Shown one piece after another: positions 8,472 through 15,210 of a stretch of DNA of 32,054 nt. The stretch comes from Methanobacteriota archaeon (lineage in GTDB: Archaea; Thermoplasmatota; Poseidoniia; Poseidoniales; Poseidoniaceae). Every line of letters begins with the position of its first letter. Positions within the stretch are counted from its first letter, which is position 1. The notes beneath the pieces are model-generated. The model saw nothing but the letters and a program-made list of their open reading frames with translations, was not told the origin of the DNA and made no database searches. Made by a program: the position numbers and the translations under genes. The DNA lies in NCBI GenBank assembly GCA_018650165.1, contig JABIGM010000038.1, positions 1 to 32,054 on the forward strand, read 5' to 3'.

Positions 8472-9070
8472 CGATCGACGAAGTTCCTAGTGAGGCACGC
8501 CTACCCACGGCCCATGCTAATTTTAGGATTCGTGTATTCCATGAATCAGGGACCGGTCTTGACCATGTTGCACTGACATTAGGCGATATGGCTGGCCCTG
8601 ACCCAGTTATGATGCGAGTTCACTCTGAATGCCTGACAGGTGATGTATTCGGTTCTCTTCGTTGTGATTGTGGACCACAACTTGATGCAGCACTCCAAGC
8701 GATTGCACAACGAGGTTGGGGAGTTGTTCTTTATTTGCGCCAAGAGGGTAGAGGAATTGGACTGCATGCAAAAATTCAAGCATACCATTTACAGGACAAA
8801 GGTGCGGACACTTTAGACGCTAATTTAATGCTAGGTCTGCCGGCTGATGCTCGTAATTATAGAATTGCTAGCACCATGCTAGAAGCCCTTGGTGTAACTG
8901 ATGTATGCCTACTTTCCAATAATCCAGATAAATCAAAACAACTTGAGAGATATGGAATTAATGTTGTCGAAATGGTTCCACTAGTAGTTGGTGTTGGAAG
9001 TGACAATCGAGATTATCTTCAAACCAAGGCGGATAGAATGGGTCATGATATTGAATTGGATGGTGAGTAA
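8468..9070 (+). CDS. ribA: GTP cyclohydrolase II (bacterial type), riboflavin pathway
   Basis: This is a 200-residue single-domain GTP cyclohydrolase II. Counting from the ATG at 8468, the three zinc cysteines fall at 55, 66 and 68 (SECLTGDVFGSLRCDCG), almost the same positions as in E. coli RibA. The family motifs LRQEGRGIGL, a downstream Asp-Arg pair (DARNYRIA) and LLSNNPDK are all present. The enzyme opens GTP to 2,5-diamino-6-ribosylamino-pyrimidinone phosphate, formate and pyrophosphate, the first step of flavin synthesis. An in-frame GTG at 8462 is possible, but the ATGA overlap with tusA makes 8468 the better start. There is no DHBP-synthase domain. Most studied archaea use the unrelated ArfA here, so bacterial ancestry is likely. 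Confidence 0.93.
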   Translation: MTIDEVPSEARLPTAHANFRIRVFHESGTGLDHVALTLGDMAGPDPVMMRVHSECLTGDVFGSLRCDCGPQLDAALQAIAQRGWGVVLYLRQEGRGIGLHAKIQAYHLQDKGADTLDANLMLGLPADARNYRIASTMLEALGVTDVCLLSNNPDKSKQLERYGINVVEMVPLVVGVGSDNRDYLQTKADRMGHDIELDGE

Positions 9071-9469
9071 ATGGTTAGGATAGAAGCAACATATGATGGT
9101 AATTTACGCTGCACTGCAACTCATGGCCCATCTGGTACTGAACTGATTACCGATGCACCAGTCGATAACAAGGGGAAGGGTGAATCATTCTCTCCAACCG
9201 ATTTACTTGCAACTTCAATGCTTACATGTGTAATGACTATTGTCGCAATTCGGGCAGATTCTAGAGATATTGATGTTTCTGGGATGTCTGGAAGTGTTGA
9301 GAAATCAATGGCTGCTAACCCACGGCGTGTTGCAAAACTTGAGGTTGTAGTAAATCTCCCATCGGCACTATCTATGGATAATCGTGCTTGGTTAATTACT
9401 GAAGGTTGCAATTGTCCCGTGTGTGTATCAGTAAGTGAATCGATGGAAGTCGATGTCACTTTCCAATGA
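9071..9469 (+). CDS. OsmC/Ohr-family thiol peroxidase-like protein
   Basis: This 132-residue OsmC-fold protein has the two expected redox cysteines: Cys53 in SMLTCVMTI on the central helix and Cys115 in the GCNCPVC cluster. The family pattern SFSPTDLLATS precedes the first. OsmC and Ohr proteins reduce organic hydroperoxides using paired cysteines. YhfA-like relatives with extra cysteines have less clear roles, and the extra Cys113 and Cys118 here suggest such a variant. The ATG directly follows the ribA stop (TAA then ATG) with a GGTGAG ribosome site inside ribA, so expression is coupled. Together with TusA in the same operon it suggests sulfane-sulfur or peroxide handling, but that is inference. 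Confidence 0.85.
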   Translation: MVRIEATYDGNLRCTATHGPSGTELITDAPVDNKGKGESFSPTDLLATSMLTCVMTIVAIRADSRDIDVSGMSGSVEKSMAANPRRVAKLEVVVNLPSALSMDNRAWLITEGCNCPVCVSVSESMEVDVTFQ

Positions 9470-9478
9470 GTTGGTCTC

Positions 9479-10072
9479 ATGCCAAGCAATGCGCAACATT
9501 GGAATGATGCATTCAATGTTGCAGATACAACTCAATTAGGTTGGTATCAAAAGGAGCATGCTGTTTCAATGGAACTAATCTCATCATGTGATGGTAAGAA
9601 GATTATCGATGTGGGGGCAGGTGCCACAACTCTTGTCGATACACTTCTTTTGGATGATTATGATGTCACAGTATTGGATGTCTCGTCAGAAGCTCTTCGA
9701 ATACTTTCTAAGCGACATGGTACTAATCTGCAATATGTTCAAGGCGATCTTACTGAGAATCTGAAACTGGGAATTTTTGATATCTGGCATGACAGAGCAG
9801 TATTGCATTTCCTTCTTAACGAAAATGAAAGGAAGTCCTACGTGGTAAATTTGGAAGCAGCGATACCAAGTGGGGGTTTTGCTGTAATTGAGACCTTCTC
9901 TACAGATGGAGAACAGATGTGTTGTGGTCTTGATTTACACACATATGACGAAGGGATGCTGACTGAATTACTAGGGGCGAATTGGATTTTAATTGAAGCG
10001 ATAAGACATACTCACATCAATCCATTTGGTGGAGAGAGGCCATATATTTCTACAATCTTTAAACGTCTTTAG
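9479..10072 (+). CDS. Class I SAM-dependent methyltransferase
   Basis: This 197-residue Rossmann methyltransferase has motif I KKIIDVGAGATTLVD (about 40-54), an acidic ribose-binding end of strand 2 (VTVLDVS), motif QGDLTE and the post-I block FDIWHDRAVLHFL. The N-terminal pattern HWNDAF...LGWYQKEHAVSMELI resembles a broad small-molecule methyltransferase group that begins W-x-x-x-Y...W-Y/F. The substrate is unknown. It follows the OsmC-like gene by 9 bp, is the last gene of the tusA-ribA cluster, and ends in front of an inverted repeat shared with a convergent gene. A thiol or metalloid acceptor is conceivable from context but is not shown. Confidence 0.85.
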   Translation: MPSNAQHWNDAFNVADTTQLGWYQKEHAVSMELISSCDGKKIIDVGAGATTLVDTLLLDDYDVTVLDVSSEALRILSKRHGTNLQYVQGDLTENLKLGIFDIWHDRAVLHFLLNENERKSYVVNLEAAIPSGGFAVIETFSTDGEQMCCGLDLHTYDEGMLTELLGANWILIEAIRHTHINPFGGERPYISTIFKRL

Positions 10073-10086
10073 GATTAGATGGATTT

Positions 10087-10138
10087 GGTTACTTCTCATC
10101 ATTAAGGGGCGCATCTATGCTAAGAAAAACAAGTAACC
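10087..10138. terminator. Possible bidirectional terminator hairpin
   Basis: GGTTACTT (10087-10094) and AAGTAACC (10131-10138) form an 8-bp inverted repeat between the convergent methyltransferase and hydroxylase genes. The 36-nt loop is long, so this is a weak call. Confidence 0.3.
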
Positions 10139-10144
10139 GTTCAC

Positions 10145-11176
10145 TTACATAGGTGGTTTCATGCCTCTGGGACGAAAAATCACCCACTTCATTTTCTTCA
10201 TTAGATTCCAGTAAAATCTGAATCCTACACCTATTGAACGGAATGGGTGACGAATAATATTGAGGGGATTTCCTATTTGCCATAGTGGATACAATAGTTG
10301 ATCGATCATATTTGGCTCAATATGTTCATCGATACCATACACGCTTGGGCGCTTGTCCTTTGGCATGTAATAGGTTCCAAACACTTGGTCCCATAATGGA
10401 AGCGCTACTCCATAATTTGTCCAAACTGCATCGTTTTCATTGCTATGGTGCCAATGGTGCATTTCTGGAGTCCCCACAAATGGATGCAGCCATCTAAATC
10501 TGAATTTTACATTTGCATGTAATAAGAGACCGAGAATAATTTGGAATATTGCGAATACTCCTGTTATCTCTGGACTGAAACCAGCGGCTATTAGGAATAT
10601 AAACGCGGGTGCAATCAATGTTCCATCAAATGGATGCGCCCTAAATCCACTAACCCAATCAAGATGTTCAGTTGAGTGATGAACAGCATGAAATTTCCAA
10701 AGAACTGGAATTTCATGGTAGAAGCGATGAGTCCAATATCCAATCATATCGAATATTAAAAAACCAACAATCGGCATCCATTGTACTGGAATCTCATCCA
10801 CTAATGGCCTGATTAGTAAGCCCGGTATCCAAGCGAAAGAAATGATGGCGACGATACCTGCGGCAATTAGTCCAACCAAATTGAGTAAAGGTGACGAAAG
10901 GGCATAACTAACATCCAATTTGTATAGTGGTCTACGGACTTTTTGCCCTTTGTGCCGTGGAAATAATTTCTCAACAGGTACTATGAGAATAAATAGGACA
11001 ATCATAAACACTAATCCTTCTGTTGAATAGAATACTGCCCCTCCAACAATCAATGCGGATAATAGGCGAATTAATGCTACTAATACCCATCCTCTGTCCT
11101 TTGCTTCTTCTTCAGGTGGGGGAGTATATTCCACTACTTCAGCAGGAAGAGGTCCAAGACGAATCTCTTCTTCCAT
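10145..11176 (-). CDS. Fatty acid hydroxylase / sterol desaturase superfamily membrane protein
   Basis: This 343-residue integral membrane protein has the di-iron histidine set of the superfamily: HRFYH, HAVHH and MHHWHH, with a further HANVKF-type histidine between the clusters. Several hydrophobic helices flank these (about 30-60, 95-120, 135-155, 190-220). Members use O2 to hydroxylate or desaturate lipid chains, sterols or carotenoids at the membrane. The position next to a beta-oxidation operon points to lipid metabolism, but a TATA-like box about 24 nt upstream of its ATG shows it has its own promoter. The acidic, Pro-rich N-terminus is cytoplasmic. The substrate cannot be decided from sequence; an archaeal lipid or carotenoid is possible. 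Confidence 0.85.
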   Translation of the reverse strand: MEEEIRLGPLPAEVVEYTPPPEEEAKDRGWVLVALIRLLSALIVGGAVFYSTEGLVFMIVLFILIVPVEKLFPRHKGQKVRRPLYKLDVSYALSSPLLNLVGLIAAGIVAIISFAWIPGLLIRPLVDEIPVQWMPIVGFLIFDMIGYWTHRFYHEIPVLWKFHAVHHSTEHLDWVSGFRAHPFDGTLIAPAFIFLIAAGFSPEITGVFAIFQIILGLLLHANVKFRFRWLHPFVGTPEMHHWHHSNENDAVWTNYGVALPLWDQVFGTYYMPKDKRPSVYGIDEHIEPNMIDQLLYPLWQIGNPLNIIRHPFRSIGVGFRFYWNLMKKMKWVIFRPRGMKPPM

Positions 11177-11192
11177 GATATAGAATAATTCC

Positions 11193-11206
11193 GATAATAT
11201 ATAATT
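11193..11206 (-). promoter_or_regulatory. TATA-box promoter of the fatty acid hydroxylase gene
   Basis: On the minus strand this reads AATTATATATTATC, the clearest archaeal TATA element in the window. Its centre lies about 24 nt before the start codon at 11176, so transcription should start at or next to the ATG (leaderless mRNA). Confidence 0.6.
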
Positions 11207-11284
11207 GAATACACAAATCTTCTAGTAAACATCTCGAAGTTATGAGTTTTGCAATGCCTTGACAATATTTTGATAAGGCCTCTA

Positions 11285-12397
11285 CTAAAGATAGTAATCA
11301 GGTTGCAAAGGCATTCCTGGCTCAACAGCGTACTGGTCAAAGTCCTCTATGCCTTCTTCTCGTAAAACCGATTCATCGGTGTGGAACTGTCCAGTAAATT
11401 CACTTGATTTACTCATTATCACGAATGCAGCATCGCCAACTATTCTTGGAATTCTACTACGTCTGACCATTTCAGCTCCACCAAGTGCCTCGTTGTATCT
11501 AACTGCGGCAGTATCAATTGTAGTGGCAGGCCAAAGGCCGTTTACAGATATTCCATCGCTTGATAATTCCTCTGCAAGACCCAATACAAGCATCGACATT
11601 GAGAATTTAGAGATTGTATAGGCTACAGTTCCCTTATACCACTTTGAATCCAATGAAATTGGCGGACAAATCAGTAATAATCGGCCGTTATCACTCTTGC
11701 GTAGGTGTGGTAATGCCGCTTGGCACAGCGCAAATGATGCACGGATATTTACCTCGTGGACAAGATCAAATCTCTTCATTGGAGTTTCATCAAACGGTGC
11801 AATAAATAACGCACCAGCATTGCAAATGACAGCATCAATTCCACCAAATGCATCAACACCTATCTGGACTGCAGCAATCACATCCTCATCATTGCGAACA
11901 TCACAAACCGCTGCTACTGCTTTGCCACCTACAGATTCAACCATTTCGGCGGTTTCATTCAGAGAGCCTTTCCCGTCTTCATCATCAAGTGTACGTCCAA
12001 GAAGAACAAGGTTTGCACCTTCTTCTGCGAAGCGTAGTGCCATTGCTCTCCCAAGTCCTCGACTGGACCCACTGATTAGCACAGTACGCCCAGCCCATGA
12101 TTCGATATCTGATATTTTTTCAGAACGCTGCATTAATTCATCGACAATGTCAGAGTATTCTCCCATTGCCTCTTCAGAGCCCTTACCTTTCTGTTTTTTC
12201 CAGGCTCGATATTTTGCTATTGCGACAATTCCTCCACTTACGGGGAGTCCTCCGGTTACATCACCTTCAGTAGATTGTTTATACAGAGAATATAGCAATA
12301 GCATAGTCTTGTCATCAGGTTTGCTACCAATGTTCATTACATCCTTTGCAGATTTCAAAAATCGCTTTTCGTTACCCAATCCATCAACTCCTTTCAT
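11285..12397 (-). CDS. Fusion of acyl-CoA-binding protein (ACBP) domain to HSDL2-like short-chain dehydrogenase
   Basis: This 370-residue two-domain protein has residues about 10-92 matching the ACBP fold by eye: SKPDD, LLLYSLYKQSTEGDV (Tyr36, Tyr39, Lys40 are the usual CoA-contact positions), KYRAWKKQKG and EEAMGEYSDIVDEL. Residues about 100-370 form a classical SDR, with the nucleotide loop SGSSRGLGRA (109-118), CDVRND, CNAG and the catalytic YTISK pair. Its end (IEDFDQYAVEPGMPLQPDYYL) resembles the HSDL2 group, but the SCP2 domain of HSDL2 is missing and an ACBP domain sits at the other end. It is the last gene of the beta-oxidation operon and overlaps the hydrolase gene by 14 bp. The likely role is an NAD(P)-dependent step on acyl-CoA intermediates held by the ACBP part. 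The substrate is inferred. Confidence 0.88.
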   Translation of the reverse strand: MKGVDGLGNEKRFLKSAKDVMNIGSKPDDKTMLLLYSLYKQSTEGDVTGGLPVSGGIVAIAKYRAWKKQKGKGSEEAMGEYSDIVDELMQRSEKISDIESWAGRTVLISGSSRGLGRAMALRFAEEGANLVLLGRTLDDEDGKGSLNETAEMVESVGGKAVAAVCDVRNDEDVIAAVQIGVDAFGGIDAVICNAGALFIAPFDETPMKRFDLVHEVNIRASFALCQAALPHLRKSDNGRLLLICPPISLDSKWYKGTVAYTISKFSMSMLVLGLAEELSSDGISVNGLWPATTIDTAAVRYNEALGGAEMVRRSRIPRIVGDAAFVIMSKSSEFTGQFHTDESVLREEGIEDFDQYAVEPGMPLQPDYYL

Positions 12398-13412
12398 TCA
12401 ACCAATTCTCGAGAATATTCCTTCTATTCGGTGAATCTAAAGTGGTAGTATGCTCCAAATCAGAAACCAGATGAAACTGGTTTTCCTCATCTTCAGGAAT
12501 ATGCTTTAAAATCAAATTGTAGTGCTTTCTACCAAGTGTGTTATCATTTTTTGATTGAAGTGTGAGCACTGGTATTTTTGGTATCCCAATCTGTGGTAGT
12601 TTTGCGTTCCAAAATCTAATTGGTAAATCAGGATGTATTCTTTCCATCTCAGTGCGAATAATTCGGCGAATCAAAGGGCGACCAAAATTCCACATCGAAC
12701 CTACTCGCATTTTAACAATCAATGGTATTGATGTTACAGATGATTCCAAAATCAAAGAATCGAGTTGATCTGCCCACCATCCCGATTTGTGACTAGACAG
12801 TCTTAGGGCAAGAAATCCCCCCATCGAATGCCCGTAGAAATGCACCCGTGGTAATTCCTTGTACTCAGCAAGGATGGTATCTAAAAAGGCCTCGATGTCT
12901 GCTGCTACTTTCAGTAATGTCCAATCTTGATTTAGATCACAGCTACCATGCCCTCTCATGTCGATACCGGCTACATCAAATCCTTGATTGCTAAGATGGG
13001 ATATTCGGCTTTCTGCCCACGACATAGAAGATGAATATCCATGCATGTACAAAATCAAACCTTTCGATTTACCTTTTGCTGAAATGAAATATCCTATTGG
13101 TTCTTCGCCCCCCCATCCTGTGAATTTTATGTGGCGCCAATTTGGATTGATGTTGTTTTCTCCAACCCTTGGATGAGCTAGGAAAAATGCTGACAATACC
13201 TTTGCTTCCAAAGCCAAGTAGGTTGCATTCAATGCAATAGCAATAGCAATTGTCCAGAATAGAATATTCACCAGAATTTGACTCTCCTGACTCCACAATA
13301 TCAACTCAATGACGATTAGGGCCCAGAATATAGTCCAAGGCCATGTCATTTTCCATTGCAAACTTTTGGAATATGCAGCCGCACCTTTGCTCATTGGATA
13401 CTGTGACTTCAT
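12384..13412 (-). CDS. Membrane-anchored alpha/beta hydrolase (lipase/esterase-like)
   Basis: This 342-residue protein has two N-terminal hydrophobic helices (about 22-40 and 47-68) and then an alpha/beta-hydrolase domain. The domain shows the oxyanion strand LILYMHGYSSS, the nucleophile elbow GHSMGG, an acid in LQSKNDNTLG and a final histidine in DLEHTTT, so the triad looks complete. It resembles monoacylglycerol-lipase-type serine hydrolases. In the operon its ATG shares a base with the acyl-CoA dehydrogenase stop (TGATG), with a GGAGG site about 10 nt upstream, so it is translationally coupled. A natural role is freeing fatty acids from lipids or esters at the membrane for beta-oxidation. 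A thioesterase is the main alternative. Confidence 0.87.
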   Translation of the reverse strand: MKSQYPMSKGAAAYSKSLQWKMTWPWTIFWALIVIELILWSQESQILVNILFWTIAIAIALNATYLALEAKVLSAFFLAHPRVGENNINPNWRHIKFTGWGGEEPIGYFISAKGKSKGLILYMHGYSSSMSWAESRISHLSNQGFDVAGIDMRGHGSCDLNQDWTLLKVAADIEAFLDTILAEYKELPRVHFYGHSMGGFLALRLSSHKSGWWADQLDSLILESSVTSIPLIVKMRVGSMWNFGRPLIRRIIRTEMERIHPDLPIRFWNAKLPQIGIPKIPVLTLQSKNDNTLGRKHYNLILKHIPEDEENQFHLVSDLEHTTTLDSPNRRNILENWLNERS

Positions 13413-15196
13413 CAGAAGGCAGCCTCCGGGTATGACATTAGGTGCTTGTGTCCTGCGAGGATTTTAGCGGCAAGTCCAACATTGTCTGGATGAATTTCTG
13501 CAAAGAATACTCTTGCGCTTGCAAGTTTGGCTTCATGAAATTCAGTTGAGGTTCCTTTAGTCTTAGCATCTAGACAAACTCGCGCCATTTTTGCCCATAA
13601 GTAGGCTAGTAAGGTATTTCCGAAGTATGTACAATAATCGGTAGCACCTGCTGCCAAGAAGTGTGGATTACCTGCGCCTTCTGCCATTAGGAGAAGTGTT
13701 AGTTGTTGTAATCCTTTTACACTTTTATGCAGTGGCTTATTGAATTCTTCCATTTCCTCAATAGCACGACTTTCTTCTATGAATTCAAGTAATGGCCACA
13801 TCAAATGACGAAGATTCTGACCGAAATTTTGGGTGACTTTTCGGCCTACTAAATCGAGTGCTTGTATTCCGTTAGTTCCTTCCCAAATGGGAGCAATTCT
13901 TACATCACGATAGAATTGTTCAACTCCGTATTCAGAACAATAACCAGCCCCTCCCATAACCTGGATAGAAAGCGATGCACTCTGACACCCAACATCTGTC
14001 GAATATGCCTTCATGACAGGAGTGAGTAATGCGATTAGTGAAGTAGCTTGTTTTTTGGTTTCTCCATCGCCTCTTTTCATCTCATCGAGTAGTATCCCAA
14101 TCCATGTTCCTAGGGCTCTAGTGCCTTCACAGTTAACTTTGGCCTTTAGCAACATTCTACGGACATCTGGATGAACTAGAATGTTATCTGCAGGAGCATC
14201 TAGATCTTTCATACCACGTAGGTCTCTTCCTTGACGTCTTTCTAGAGACCAGGCTAATGCATTTTGATATGCAATTTCACCCAGTCCAAGACCCATCATT
14301 CCAGTGGCAAGTCTTTCTCTGTTCATCATCTCGAACATCAGCGCCATACCTGTATTCTCTTCACCTACTAGCCAGCCTTTACTAGAATCGAAATTAAGTA
14401 CACAGGTTGGTGAACCATGGAGGCCCATTTTGTCTTCAATTCCTGAAATTGATGTACCGTTTTTTTCACTGGAAAGATCATCACCTTCACTGAGGTATTT
14501 TGGTACAAGAAATAGCGAGATACCTTTGGAACCCTCTGGAGCATCTGGTAGTTTCGCTAGCACCATATGAACGATATTATCACTCAAATCATGGTCGCCT
14601 GCTGTAATGAATATCTTTGTACCTGTTATCGTATATGTTCCATCTTCTTGAGGGATTGCTTTGGTCTTGATCAGCCCAAGGTCGGTACCACAATGTGGCT
14701 CGGTAAGGCACATTGTGCCACACCATTCTCCGCTACCAATTTTGGCAGCATAAAGGTCGATATTTTCCTGTGAAGCATGACCACTTATTATGTCGTAAAC
14801 ACCCAGGCTCAATGCGGCTACAACGGAGATTGCCATATTGCAAGAAATCGCAGGCTCATCCATTGCATTACGGAAGAAGAGTGGCAATTCCATACCTCCA
14901 TGTTCCTCTTTGCAAACCGCCTGTAGCCAGCCGGAATCAACAGTTTGCTTCCATGCCTCTTTGAAACCAGGTGGTGAGAAAACTTCTCCATTCTTCAATT
15001 GAGAACCAAATTTATCACCATCAATGTTTGATGGCTTCCACACATCAATAACGAATTGTGACCACTCTTCAGTCATCATATCCAAGGCCTCTCTGTCCAT
15101 ATTATCATACTCTAAGCGATTACACACTTCAACAACATCGAATACTTCGTGGAATAGGAAATTGTAGTCGTCCAAAGGAGCCTTGTATACAGTCAT
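13412..15196 (-). CDS. Acyl-CoA dehydrogenase, DmdC/long FadE-like family
   Basis: This is a flavin acyl-CoA dehydrogenase of about 594 residues, longer than the common 380-residue type. It has an N-terminal extension beginning MTVYKAPLDDYNFL and a C-terminal extra domain, as in the DmdC-like group. FAD/substrate motifs are visible (CLTEPHCGTDLGLIKTKA; GTKIFITAGDHD). The catalytic base is the Glu in PIWEGTNGIQALDL. It makes the alpha-beta double bond of acyl-CoA in the first step of beta-oxidation. A start at 15202 is possible, but the strong AAGGAGGG site at 15203-15210 has proper 6-nt spacing only for 15196. DmdC itself acts on methylmercaptopropionyl-CoA, but the neighbours argue for fatty acids. 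The electron-transfer flavoprotein is not in view. Confidence 0.92.
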   Translation of the reverse strand: MTVYKAPLDDYNFLFHEVFDVVEVCNRLEYDNMDREALDMMTEEWSQFVIDVWKPSNIDGDKFGSQLKNGEVFSPPGFKEAWKQTVDSGWLQAVCKEEHGGMELPLFFRNAMDEPAISCNMAISVVAALSLGVYDIISGHASQENIDLYAAKIGSGEWCGTMCLTEPHCGTDLGLIKTKAIPQEDGTYTITGTKIFITAGDHDLSDNIVHMVLAKLPDAPEGSKGISLFLVPKYLSEGDDLSSEKNGTSISGIEDKMGLHGSPTCVLNFDSSKGWLVGEENTGMALMFEMMNRERLATGMMGLGLGEIAYQNALAWSLERRQGRDLRGMKDLDAPADNILVHPDVRRMLLKAKVNCEGTRALGTWIGILLDEMKRGDGETKKQATSLIALLTPVMKAYSTDVGCQSASLSIQVMGGAGYCSEYGVEQFYRDVRIAPIWEGTNGIQALDLVGRKVTQNFGQNLRHLMWPLLEFIEESRAIEEMEEFNKPLHKSVKGLQQLTLLLMAEGAGNPHFLAAGATDYCTYFGNTLLAYLWAKMARVCLDAKTKGTSTEFHEAKLASARVFFAEIHPDNVGLAAKILAGHKHLMSYPEAAF

Positions 15197-15202
15197 AAGC
15201 AT

Positions 15203-15210
15203 CCCTCCTT
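15203..15210 (-). promoter_or_regulatory. Strong Shine-Dalgarno site deciding the acyl-CoA dehydrogenase start
   Basis: On the minus strand it reads AAGGAGGG. It touches the possible ATG at 15202 but is 6 nt from the ATG at 15196, which favours the shorter protein. It overlaps the end of the upstream gene. Confidence 0.6.

Noticed and set aside
11697-12434. Long plus-strand frame of 245 codons inside the ACBP-SDR gene
   Set aside because: It is Ser/Pro-rich with no domain pattern and lies opposite a gene with clear ACBP and SDR motifs.
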